This document shows, in pieces, positions 53,227 through 64,000 of a stretch of DNA of 64,000 nt. Origin of the DNA: Ramlibacter terrae. GTDB lineage: Bacteria > Pseudomonadota > Gammaproteobacteria > Burkholderiales > Burkholderiaceae_C. A model generated the notes under the pieces. That model was not told where the DNA came from and did no database searches. It saw only the letters and a program-made list of their open reading frames with translations. The number at the start of each line of letters is the position of its first letter. Positions within the stretch are counted from its first letter, which is position 1. The DNA is taken from NCBI GenBank assembly GCA_013127575.1, contig CP053418.1, forward strand, positions 2,728,001-2,792,000. The letters are read 5' to 3'. Both the position numbers and the translations under genes were made by a program.

Positions 53227-53913
53227 ATGCGCAGCAACCTGCCCTCGATCCCCCTGCAGGAGGTCCGCATTCCCTGCGGCGCCGCCTGGCTGCACGGCGA
53301 CCTCGCGCTGCCGGGCGAGTTCATCGGCGTGGTGCTGTTCGCGCATGGCAGCGGCAGCGGCCGGCACAGCGCGCGCAACCGGCTCGTCGCCCGGGCGCTG
53401 CACCAGTCGGGCATCGCCACCCTGCTGTTCGACCTGCTCACCGCCGCCGAGGAAGAGGTGGACGTGCGCACCCGCGAACACCGCTTCGACATCGCCCTGC
53501 TCACGCGCCGGCTGGAAGACGCCACCGCCACGGGCGGCCGCGCAGCCGGCGCTCAAGGGCATGCCGATCGGCCTTTTCGGCGCCAGCACCGGCAGCGCGG
53601 CCGCGCTGATCGCCGCGGCGCAGCTGGGCGCACGCATCGCCGCCGTGGTGTCGCGCGGCGGGCGGCCCGACCTCGCGGGGGCGGCCGTCTGGGCGCCGTC
53701 ACGGCGCCGACCCTGCTGGTCGTCGGCAGCGGCGACCCCGAAGTCCTGCGCCTGAACGAGCAGGCGCTCACGCAACTGCAGTGCACGCGGCGGCTCGCGG
53801 TCGTGCCCGGTGCCGGCCACCTGTTCGAGGAGCCCGGTGCGCTGGAGGAAGTCGGCGACCTCGCCGCCGCCTGGTTCTGCCGCCACCTGCTGCGCACGGA
53901 GCACGTCGCGTGA
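53227..53913 (+). CDS. Dienelactone-hydrolase-like alpha/beta hydrolase
   Basis: About 228 residues. The nucleophile elbow is GLFGASTGSAAAL (Ser), with an acid in VVGSGDPEV and His in PGAGHLFEEPGALEEV. GVVLFAHGSGSGRHSARN gives the oxyanion region. It opens a three-gene set with a phosphoribosyltransferase and an erythromycin-esterase-like protein; the GTG of the next gene overlaps its stop. Breaks near 53534 (CCTGG written CCACGG) and 53693 (CCTGG loss). The substrate is unknown. Confidence 0.85.
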   Translation: MRSNLPSIPLQEVRIPCGAAWLHGDLALPGEFIGVVLFAHGSGSGRHSARNRLVARALHQSGIATLLFDLLTAAEEEVDVRTREHRFDIALLTRRLEDATATGGRAAGAQGHADRPFRRQHRQRGRADRRGAAGRTHRRRGVARRAARPRGGGRLGAVTAPTLLVVGSGDPEVLRLNEQALTQLQCTRRLAVVPGAGHLFEEPGALEEVGDLAAAWFCRHLLRTEHVA

Positions 53914-54599
53914 GCGAGCTGCCCTACGCCGATCGCCGCACGGCCGGCCGCGTGCTGGCCGCATCGCTGCACCACCTCGTCGGCCGCCCCGGCCTGCTGG
54001 TGCTGGCGCTGCCCCGTGGGGGCGTGCCGGTGGCCTGCGAAGTCGCCCATGAACTCGGGGCGCCGCTCGACGTGCTGGTCGTGCGCAAGCTCGGTCATCC
54101 ACAGCACCCCGAGTACGCGATCGGTGCCATCGCCAGCGGCGGCGTGCGGGTGATGAACCCGGAGGCCGCGCTGGGCGTCCGCGCAGCCGACGTCGAGCGC
54201 ATCGTGCAGGCGGAGCAGGCCGAACTGGAGCGGCGCGAGCGCCGTTACCGCGGCGACGCAGCGCCGCTGGTGCTGCACGACCGCGCCATCGTCCTCGTCG
54301 ACGACGGGCTCGCCACCGGCTCCACCATGCGCGCCGCCGTGCGCGCGGTGCGGCAGCAGCAACCGGCCTCGATCTGCGTGGCCGTTCCGGTGGGCGCTTC
54401 CGAGAGCTGCGCCGCGCTGGAGGACGAGGCCGACGAAGTGGTCTGCCCGGCCCGACCGATCCCTTTCCGTGCCGTGGGCCTCTGGTACCACGACTTCCCG
54501 CAAACCCGGGACGAAGAAGTACGCAGCCTGCTGGCGGCCTCCCGGCAGGCGCATGCGCAGTCCGAGGAGTCGCCCGATGCAACCTTCCACCGGCCATGA
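53910..54599 (+). CDS. Phosphoribosyltransferase domain protein
   Basis: About 229 residues, uninterrupted. The PRPP-binding loop AIVLVDDGLATGSTMRAAVR is intact and is preceded by LVLALPRGGVPVACEVAHEL. Family members of this set are found fused to hydrolase or esterase domains in actinobacteria. The base or substrate acted on is not clear. It overlaps both neighbours (ATGA-like GTGA at the start, 24 bp at the end). Confidence 0.85.
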   Translation: MSELPYADRRTAGRVLAASLHHLVGRPGLLVLALPRGGVPVACEVAHELGAPLDVLVVRKLGHPQHPEYAIGAIASGGVRVMNPEAALGVRAADVERIVQAEQAELERRERRYRGDAAPLVLHDRAIVLVDDGLATGSTMRAAVRAVRQQQPASICVAVPVGASESCAALEDEADEVVCPARPIPFRAVGLWYHDFPQTRDEEVRSLLAASRQAHAQSEESPDATFHRP

Positions 54600-55913
54600 C
54601 GGCCAGGCCTTGCTGCAGGGGCTGCGCGAGCACCTGCATCCCCTGCCCTCCGGCGGCGCCGCCGACGCGGCGCTCGTCGCGCGTATCGCCCGTTCACGGC
54701 TCGCGCTGCTCGGCGAGGCGTCGCACGGCACCCACGAGTTCTATGCCGAACGCTGCGCGCTCACGCAACGGCTGATCGCCGACCACGGCTGCCGCGCCGT
54801 GGTGGTCGAAGCCGACTGGCCCGATGCCTGGCGCGTCAACCGCTACGTGCGCGGCCTGTCCGACGACCCCGACGCGGCCTCCGCGCTCTCCGGCTTCGAA
54901 CGCTTCCCGACCTGGATGTGGCGCAACACGGTGGTCCGCGATTTCGTCGAGTGGCTGCGCGATTTCAACCGGGGCCAGCCGCCCCGGCACCAGGCCGGCT
55001 TCTATGGCATGGACCTGTACAGCCTGTTCACCTCGGTGCGGGCGGTGCTCGACTACACGGACCGCGCCGATCCGCAAGCGGCGCAGCGCGCGCGCTCGCG
55101 CTATGCGTGCTTCGACCACTACGGCGAAGACAGCCAGGCCTACGGGTACGCGGCCAGCTTCGGCCTGCAGGCGAGCTGCGAGGACGAGGTGGTCCAGCAG
55201 CTGCGTGAACTCAATCGCCGCGCGGTCGAGATCCTGCCGGCCGGCAGCCGGGATGCCGACGACGTCTTCTTCGCCCAGCAGAACGCGTGCACGGTCCGCA
55301 ATGCCGAGGAGTACTACCGCACGATGTTCCGCGGCCGCGTGTCGTCATGGAATTTGCGCGACAGCCACATGGTGGAGACGCTGCAGGCGCTCGACAAGCA
55401 TCTCGGCATGCCGCGCATGGTGGTGTGGGCGCACAACTCGCACTGGGCGACGCCAGCGCCACCGAGATGGGCGACCGGGGTGAATGGAACGTCGGCCAGC
55501 TCGCGCGCGACCGCTGGGGGCCGGATGCGACGCTGGTGGGCTTCAGCACGCACCACGGCACGGTGACGGCGGCTTCGGAATGGGACGGCGCGGGCGAGCG
55601 CAAGCGGGTGCGCCCCGGCCTGCCGGGCAGCTACGAAGACCTGTTCCACCGGGCGGGCGAGGAGCGCTTCTGGCTGCCGCTGTCCGAAGACGCGAAGCTG
55701 GCCGCCCTGCTCTCGCAGCCAAGGCTGCAGCGCGCGATCGGCGTCATCTACCAGCCGCGCACCGAGCGGCAAAGCCACTACTTCCAGGCGCGGCTGCCCT
55801 TGCAGTTCGATGCGATGGTCCACATCGACGCGACGCATGCCCCGGAGCCGCTGGTGCCGGAGCCTGAATGGCACACCGGGGAGCCGCCGGAGACGTACCC
55901 CTCGGGGTTGTGA
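54576..55913 (+). CDS. Erythromycin esterase-like protein
   Basis: About 446 residues. The EreA/ChaN-like fold shows LLGEASHGTHEFYAERCAL, VVVEADWPDAWRVNRYV, FYGMDLYSLFTSVRAVLDY, VVWAHNSHLGDASATEMG and YQPRTERQSHYF. Catalytic His and Glu of the family are present in these motifs. Despite the name, chromosomal members in such trios need not hydrolyse macrolides. GAGGAG precedes the ATG, which lies inside the phosphoribosyltransferase gene. One CCTGG loss near 55445. Confidence 0.85.
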
Positions 55914-56420
55914 TCAGCGGCGCGCGCGCAACCCGCGGGCGACGAGGACCCGGCCCACCACCGCGAAGAACGCGAACCACAGGAACGACCAGTTCGCGAT
56001 CGACAGCCCCAGGAAGGTCCAGTCGATCTTGGTGCAGTCGCCGCTGCCGCGGAAGATCATCGGGATCGCGCGCTTGAGCGGGAAGGTCTCGATCATCCCG
56101 TACAGGTCGCGGCCGCAGGACGCGATCTCGGGCGGGTTCCATTGCAGCCAGCTCTGGCGCGCGGCGACGAATGCGCCGAGGCCCGCCAGGATCGCCATCA
56201 CCGCGGAGCCCGCGATGTGCGCGCCGCGCGATTTCAAGGCGGCGGTGATGCCGGCGACGACGGCCACCAGGATCAGCGCATAGCGCTGCACGATGCACAT
56301 CGGGCAAGGCTCGAGCCCGACGACGTGCTGCAGGTAGAGGCCGAAGGCCAGCATCGCCACGCAGGCGGCGGCCACGAGGGCGAGGACGCGCCGCGGCGCG
56401 TCGAGCAACTTCAGGATCAT
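55914..56420 (-). CDS. dsbB: Disulfide bond formation protein DsbB
   Basis: Inner-membrane quinone reductase of about 168 residues that reoxidises DsbA. It has four helices, with the first Cys pair in EPCPMCIVQRYAL and the second in IASCGRDLYGMIETF with SGDCTKIDW. It is uninterrupted. An in-frame ATG 15 bp upstream (MGKTRMILKLL) is an alternative start. It abuts the convergent esterase gene with no gap. Confidence 0.92.
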   Translation of the reverse strand: MILKLLDAPRRVLALVAAACVAMLAFGLYLQHVVGLEPCPMCIVQRYALILVAVVAGITAALKSRGAHIAGSAVMAILAGLGAFVAARQSWLQWNPPEIASCGRDLYGMIETFPLKRAIPMIFRGSGDCTKIDWTFLGLSIANWSFLWFAFFAVVGRVLVARGLRARR

Positions 56421-56462
56421 TCTCGTTTTCCCCATCGGCGCGAGGGCCGGTGGGTCCGGCAC

Positions 56463-57576
<1,114 letters not shown>

Positions 57577-57580
<4 letters not shown>

Positions 57581-58469
57581 GCAGGTTGCTCCATCGCGAG
57601 GGGACGTTCCGGCGGCATGGCCGCGGCCGCCTTCATGTCGCGTTCATGCCGCCATTCGGCCACCGACTTGATCACCAGCGTGACCGGGGCCAGCAGCGCC
57701 AGCAGCGAGGCCACGGCGAAGGCCGCGACCGACTGGTATTCGTTGTAGAGGATCTCCACGTGCAGCGGCATCGTGTTGGTCTGGCCGCGGATGTGGCCCG
57801 AGACCACCGACACCGCGCCGAACTCGCCCATGGCGCGCGCGTTGCACAGGATCACGCCGTAGATCAGGCCCCACTTGATGTTGGGCAGTGTGACGTAGCG
57901 GAAGGTCTGCCAGCCGGTCGCTCCCAGCACGATCGCCGCCTGCTCCTCCTCGTTGCCCTGCGCCTGCATCAGCGGGATCAGCTCGCGCGCGATGAAGGGG
58001 AAGGTGACGAAGATCGTCGCCAGGATGATGCCGGGCACGGCGAACACGATCTTGATGTCGTGCTCGGCCAGCCACGGACCGAGCCACCCCTGCGCGCCGA
58101 ACACCAGCACGTAGATCAGGCCGGCCACCACCGGCGACACCGAGAACGGAAGGTCGATCAGCGTGGTCAGGAAGGCCTTGCCGCGAAACTCGTACTTGGC
58201 GATGCACCGGGCGGCCGTGATGCCGAACAGCAGGTTCAGCGGCACGGCGACGGCGGCGGTGATCAGCGTGAGCTTGATCGCGGCCCACGCGTCGGGCTCC
58301 TTGAGGCCTTCGAGGTAGGCGCCGAAGCCCTTGCGCAGCGCCTCGGTGAAAACGGCGGCCAGCGGCAGCACGGGAACAGCAGCACGAACACCAGCGCGAT
58401 GCCGATCAGCGTGCGGCGCACCCACGGCGATTCCGTCGTGGAGATGGGTTTGCGGGCGAGCGTGTTCAT
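57577..58469 (-). CDS. cysW: Sulfate ABC transporter permease CysW
   Basis: About 298 residues, six helices. Conserved stretches are [20 protein letters not shown] and [20 protein letters not shown], with the EAA loop in [20 protein letters not shown] and [20 protein letters not shown]. One break near 58374 (CCTGG written CCCG). The stop and start overlap cysA and cysT as ATGA. Confidence 0.94.
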
Positions 58470-59348
58470 GCGCCGGCCCTCTTGCGTTGCCACGCCTGCA
58501 GCGCGTTGATCACCAGCAGGATCACGAAGGAGAACAGCAGCATGACGAGCGCCACGGCGGTGGCGCCGGCGTAGTCGTACTGCTCCAGCTTGCTGATGAT
58601 GATCAGCGGCGTGATCTCGGAGACCATGGGCATGTTGCCGGCGATGAAGATGACGGAACCGTACTCGCCGATCGCGCGGGCGAAGGCCATCGCGAAGCCG
58701 GTCAGCAGCGCGGGCATGATGGACGGCAGGATCACCCGGGTGAACGTCTGCAGCCGCGTGGCGCCGGGCACAGGGCGGCTTCTTCCAGTTCCTTCTCGGC
58801 TTCTTCCAGCACCGGCTGCACCGTGCGCACCACGAACGGCAGGCCGATGAAGATCAGCGCGATCACCACGCCGTTCGGGTTGAACGCGAGCTGGATGCCC
58901 ATCGGCTCCGGTACTGGCCGATCCAGCCATTCCCTGCGAGCAGCGCCGTCAGCGAGATGCCGGCGACGGCCGTCGGCAGCGCGAACGGCAGGTCGACCAG
59001 CGCGTCCACGATCTTCTTGCCGGGAAAGGTGTAGCGCACCAGCACCCACGCGAGCAGCAGCCCGAACACCACGTTGACGGCCGCGGCGATGAACGAAGCG
59101 CCGAACGTGAGCCGGTAGGAAGCGACGACCCGGGGCGACGACACGGCCGCCCAGAACGCCTCCCAGCTCATGCCGAAGGTCTTGAAGATCAGCGCCGACA
59201 GCGGGATCAGGACGATCAGGCACAGGTAGAAGACCGTGTAGCCCAGCGTCAAATTGAACCCGGGCAAGACCTTGCGGTTGCCGGTGCGCGCCGAAGAAGA
59301 AGACGCCGCCACCGTTGCCGGCAGCGGCGCCGCGATGCTGCCGCTCAT
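58466..59348 (-). CDS. cysT: Sulfate ABC transporter permease CysT (CysU)
   Basis: About 294 residues. The first helix is in [40 protein letters not shown] and [20 protein letters not shown] are family landmarks, with the EAA loop [20 protein letters not shown]. Breaks near 58770 and 58910 are CCTGG sites. The N-terminal 20 residues are Ala/Ser rich. It lies 7 bp downstream of the binding-protein gene. Confidence 0.94.
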
Positions 59349-59355
59349 GGGAGTC

Positions 59356-60348
59356 TTACTTGACCGTGTAGATCTTGTCGAAGGTGCCGCCGTCGTTGAA
59401 GTGCACCTTTTGCGCCTGCGCCAGCGAGCCGAAGTACTTCTCCACCGGGAACAGCTTGATCGGCTTGAACGTGGCGGCGTGCTTCTTCAGCACGTTCGCG
59501 TCGGTCGGGCGGATGTTGTGCTTGGCCGCGATCTCCTGGCCTTCCGGCGTGTACAGGAAGTTCAGGTAGGCCTTGGCCAGGTCCGCCGTGCCCTTCTTGG
59601 CCACGGTGCGCTCGACCACCGCCACCGGGTTCTCGGCGACGATGCTGGTCGACGGGTAGACCACGTCGACCTTGCCTTCGCCGAACTCGCGGTTCACCGA
59701 CTCGACTTCGGACTCGAACGTGATCAGCACGTCGCCGGTGTTGCGCTGCAGGAAGGCGGTGGTCGCGTCGCGGCCGCCGCGCGCGGGATCGGCACGTTCT
59801 TGTACAGCTTGGACACGAACTCCGCGGCCTGCGCCTCGGTGCCGCCCGTCTCGCGCACATAGCCCCGGGCAGCCGGTACGCATAGCGGCCGTTGCCGCCG
59901 GTCTTCGGGTTGACGACCACGACCTTCACGTCGGGCTTGACCGGTCGCTCCAGTCCTTGATGCCCTTCGGATTTCCGTTGCGCGTGAGAAACAGCATCGT
60001 CGACGTGGTCGGCGCCGCGTTGTGCGGGAAGCGCTTGTTCCAGTCCTTCGCGACCACGCCCTTGTCCGCCGGGAACGCGATGTCCGTGGTGGTGTTCATC
60101 GTGACGACGTCGGCGTCGAGGCCGTCGGCGACGGCCCGCGCCTGCGCGCTGGAGCCGCCGTGGGCCTGTTCGACCTTGACGTCCTTGCCCGCCGTCTTCT
60201 TGTACCAGGGCACGAAGGCGGCGTTGACGTCCTTGTAGAACTCGCGGGCGACGTCGTACGAGGCGTTCAGCAGCGTCTGCTGCTGCGCGGAGGCGATGCC
60301 GCTGGCGGCGAGGGCGAGGGAGGCGAGGAGAAGCTTGGTCTTGGTCAT
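59356..60348 (-). CDS. sbp: Periplasmic sulfate-binding protein (Sbp/CysP)
   Basis: About 331 residues with a signal peptide MTKTKLLLASLALAASGIAS. Mature-protein motifs include LNASYDVAREFYKDVNAAF, QAHGGSSAQARAVADGLDAD and NPKTGGNGRYAY, then GDVLITFESE and VVYPSTSIVAENPVAVV. These line the oxyanion pocket in Sbp. Breaks near 59780, 59868 and 59941 are CCTGG losses or substitutions. It heads the operon with cysT-cysW-cysA. Sbp versus CysP (thiosulfate) cannot be told apart with certainty. Confidence 0.92.
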
Positions 60349-60358
60349 CGAAGTCGGA

Positions 60359-61000
60359 TTACTTGTTCGGCTGGGGCGTCAGGCGCAGGTAGGGCTTGAC
60401 GGCCTTGAAGCCTTTCGGGAAGCGCTGGGCGAGTTCCGCCGGGTCCTGCAGGCTGGGCAGGATCACGACGTCGTCGCCGTCTTTCCAGTTGGCGGGCGTC
60501 GCGACCTTGTGGCTGTCGGTGAGCTGCAGCGAATCGATCACGCGCAGGATCTCGTCGAAGTTGCGGCCCGTGGACGCGGGATAGGTGAACGTGGCGCGCA
60601 GCGTCTTCTTCGGGTCGATGATGAACACGCTGCGCACCGTGGCGTTGGCCAGCGAGTTCGGGTGGATCATGTCGTACAGGGTCGCGACCTTCTTGTCCGC
60701 GTCCGCCAGGATCGGGAAGTTGACGGTCGTCGACTGCGTCTCGTTGATGTCCTTGACCCACGAGTGGTGCGAATCGACGGGGTCGACGCTGACCGCGATC
60801 GGCTTCACGCCACGCTTGGCGAACTCGCCGCCGAGGGCCGCCGTCCTGCCCAGTTCGGTGGTGCAGACGGGCGTGAAGTCGGCGGGATGCGAGAACAGCA
60901 CGACCCACGAAGTGCCGGCCCATTCGTGGAAGCGGATCGTGCCTTCGGTGGAATCCTGGGTGAAATCGGGGGCGGTGTCGCCGAGACGGAGCGTGGTCAT
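60359..61000 (-). CDS. 1-Cys peroxiredoxin (Prx6 type)
   Basis: About 213 residues, uninterrupted: MTTLRLGDTAPDFTQDSTEG, peroxidatic Cys in SHPADFTPVCTTELGR, and the long Prx6 C-terminal domain (PANWKDGDDVVILPSL, KPYLRLTPQP). It reduces peroxides and may protect against oxidative stress linked to sulfur metabolism. I chose the ATG at 61000 because AAGGG lies 6 bp upstream; the ATG at 61006 directly abuts that box. It lies 10 bp upstream of sbp and may belong to the same operon. Confidence 0.92.
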   Translation of the reverse strand: MTTLRLGDTAPDFTQDSTEGTIRFHEWAGTSWVVLFSHPADFTPVCTTELGRTAALGGEFAKRGVKPIAVSVDPVDSHHSWVKDINETQSTTVNFPILADADKKVATLYDMIHPNSLANATVRSVFIIDPKKTLRATFTYPASTGRNFDEILRVIDSLQLTDSHKVATPANWKDGDDVVILPSLQDPAELAQRFPKGFKAVKPYLRLTPQPNK

Positions 61001-61102
61001 GTGCATCCCTTTCTAATAAGGAGAACCCGAATTGTGGGGATGCGGTTATAAAAGGACAACGACTCCTTTGTTGGATGCTTATGACGAATCCGTCGTAAGC
61101 GG

Positions 61103-61859
61103 CTACAGCAGAGGCCGCAGCTCGCGCGCCGCTTCGAGCAGGAGCGGCAGCAGGTCGCGCTGCAGCACCTCCGGCGCCAGCCTCTGCGGCGCGGCCACCA
61201 CGTTGAGCGCAGCCACGGTGCGCCCGGCCATGTCGCGCAACGGCACGGCCAGCGCGTGCACGCCGAGCTCATGCTCTTCGGTGGCCACGCAGAAATCCTG
61301 TTCGCGCACTTCGTCGATGACCGCGCGGAACTTGCGCGGATCGACCAGCGTCTGCGGCGTCAGGCGCGGCAGTTCCCGCCCCTTCAGCCATGCCGCGAAT
61401 TCCCGTTTCGGCTTGGCCGCGAGCAGCACCCGACCCGTGGAAGTCGCGTGCGCCGGCAGCCGCGCGCCCAGGTGGAGCCCGTAAGCCAGCATGCGGATCG
61501 AGCCGCTGCGGGCGATGATCACCACCTGCTCCCCGTCGAGCACCACGGCCGAGAACGATTCGCCGGTCTGCATCGCCAGCCGGTTCAGCGTCGGCTGGAT
61601 CGCGCGCGGCAGGCGGGCCGACGCCGGTAGCTGCCCGAGAAGCGCAGCACCTTCGGCGCCAGCCAGAAGTAGCTGCCATCGGTTTCGGGTAGCCCGGGTG
61701 GGCCAGCGTCAGCAGATGGCGCCGGGCCGCGGCGCGCGTGAGGCCGGCGCGCTGCGCCGCCAGCGTGGCGTTGAGCCGCTGGCGTTCCGTGTCGAAGCTC
61801 TCCAGCACGGCCATGCCCTTGGCCATGCCGGCGATGTAGTCGGCGGGTGCGATCGTCAT
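61103..61859 (-). CDS. IclR-family regulator (PcaR/PobR type)
   Basis: About 252 residues: an N-terminal winged helix (AVLESFDTERQRLNATLAAQ, then AARRHLLTLAHPGYLETDGS) and the IclR effector domain (LNRLAMQTGESFSAVVLDGE, HATSTGRVLLA, VHALAVPLRDMAGRTVAALN). Its position divergent from pobA suggests that it controls 4-hydroxybenzoate use. Two CCTGG-type breaks lie near 61630 and 61690. The 117 bp between it and pobA hold a palindromic site. Confidence 0.88.
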
Positions 61860-61870
61860 GCGGCGCCTGC

Positions 61871-63149
<1,279 letters not shown>

Positions 63150-63152
63150 ACG

Positions 63153-63178
63153 AAAAAGGGCGCCGGAGCGCCCTTTCT
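63153..63178. terminator. Bidirectional terminator between pobA and tctC-type gene
   Basis: AAAGGGCGC (63155-63163) pairs with GCGCCCTTT (63168-63176). A-rich and T-rich flanks on either side let it end both convergent transcripts. Confidence 0.82.
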
Positions 63179-63194
63179 TCCTGCCGCGGAAGAC

Positions 63195-64000
63195 TCAGTC
63201 CGCGAACTTGCCGCCCGACTTGATGACCGGGCCCCACTTGTCGATCTCCGACTTGAGCCAGGCCTGCAGGCCTTCCGGCGACAGCTGCTTGTCGGGCGAG
63301 ATCTCGGCGCCGAGGTCGGCCATGCGCTTCATCACCTCGGGGTCCTTCAGCGCGGTGCGCACCGCGGCGTTCATCTTCTCGATGGCGGGCTTCGGCGTTC
63401 CCTTGGGCGCATAGATGCCGTGCCACACGACCACCTCGAAATCCTTCAGGCCCTGCTCGTGCAGCGTGGGCGCATCCGGCAGCGCCTTGATGCGGTCCTT
63501 GGTCGTGACGCCGAAGAACTTGACGTTGCCGGCCTTGATCTGCGGAATGGTCTGCGTGGTCTGGTCGCAAAGGATGTCGACTGGCCGCCCAGCAACGCGT
63601 TCATGGCGGGCGCGGTGCCCGAGAACGGCACCGCGGTGAGCTTCACGCCCATCGCGTTCTCCAGCATCAACCCGCACAGCTGCGACACGGCCCCGAGGCC
63701 GGCGTTGGCGAGGTTGATCTTGTCTGGTTGGCCTTCACGTAGGCCACCAGCTCGCGCAGGTTGTTGGCGGGGAAGTCCTTGCGGGCCAGCAGCGTCATCG
63801 GCACGTCGACGGCCATGCTCACGTATTCGAAGTCCTTCAGCGGATCGAAGGCCAGCTTGCGGTACAGGGCGGGCGCCGTCGCCATGCCGTTGTGGTGGAT
63901 GAAGAAGGTGTAGCCGTCCGGCGCGGCCTTGGCCACGTAGCCCGCCGCCACGGTGCCGCCCGCACCCAGCTTGTTCTCCACCACGACGGTCTGGCCGAGC
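63195..64000 (-). CDS. Tripartite tricarboxylate transporter (Bug/TctC) substrate-binding protein, partial
   Basis: The visible C-terminal 268 or so residues match Bug proteins: VVENKLGAGGTVAAGYVAKA, PDGYTFFIHHNGMATAPALY, VKLTAVPFSGTAPAMNALLG, QTIPQIKAGNVKFFGV and PEGLQAWLKSEIDKWGPVI. Bug proteins bind small carboxylates in the periplasm and are greatly expanded in Burkholderiales. Breaks at 63582 and 63724 are CCAGG losses. The N-terminus and signal peptide lie beyond the right edge. Confidence 0.92.

Noticed and set aside
54576..55913. Acquired macrolide resistance gene
   Set aside because: The protein lies in a chromosomal trio with matching base composition; the family name alone does not support resistance.

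Overview
The window is high-GC DNA from a betaproteobacterium. The best guess is order Burkholderiales, Comamonadaceae-like (for example Ramlibacter or Variovorax). This rests on the gene set (rimP-nusA, a Bug/TctC binding protein, CysB with CysTWA, pobA with an IclR regulator, LptFG next to pepA and holC) and on protein similarity as I recall it; no database was searched. Nearly every base is coding, many neighbouring genes overlap by ATGA, and no phage, transposase or CRISPR array was seen.

The raw sequence carries dozens of one- or two-base indels. Most lie in a CCWGG (CCTGG/CCAGG) context, and restoring one base there rejoins well-conserved proteins, including essential ones. I treat these genes as intact but mis-sequenced. 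Coordinates are outer gene limits, and break points are given in the entries. The pattern suggests a Dcm-like CCWGG methylation disturbing base calling.

Layout. 1-2.1 kb: nusA (cut by the window edge) and rimP, minus strand. 2.2-8.1 kb: arfB and a yejABEF-type peptide ABC importer, minus strand. 8.1-11.3 kb: fabI converging on a basic amino acid decarboxylase across an inverted-repeat element. 11.4-12.8 kb: NfeD and SPFH membrane pair. 12.8-27.1 kb: a probable surface-glycan island with a heparinase II/III-like protein, four tandem sulfotransferase-like paralogues sharing an N-terminal helical domain, a GSCFA protein that may be fused to an alpha/beta hydrolase, a left-handed beta-helix acetyltransferase, and one long protein joining pyruvyltransferase-like, helical and GT9-like parts. 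27.1 kb: tRNA-Ser(GGA). 27.2-35.9 kb: two hybrid histidine kinases, one about 2,190 residues long with a Nik1-like array of HAMP units.

36.2-45.3 kb: a LivJ-type binding protein, then a small hypothetical protein with holC and pepA (minus), lptF-lptG-cbiX-cysB-aminotransferase (plus), a second inverted-repeat element and a Rieske protein. 45.4-51.8 kb: hrpA, carrying an in-frame GC-rich repeat, and two tandem membrane proteins with degenerate GGDEF domains. 51.8-56.4 kb: argA, a hydrolase / phosphoribosyltransferase / erythromycin-esterase-like trio, and dsbB. 56.5-61 kb: the sulfate importer cysA-cysW-cysT-sbp and a 1-Cys peroxiredoxin. 61.1-64 kb: an IclR regulator divergent from pobA, and a TctC-type binding protein cut by the right edge.

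The sulfate importer and CysB lie in the same window as the sulfotransferase array. They would supply sulfate for PAPS if the glycan is sulfated, but that link is inference. The most novel-looking part is the 12.8-27.1 kb island.
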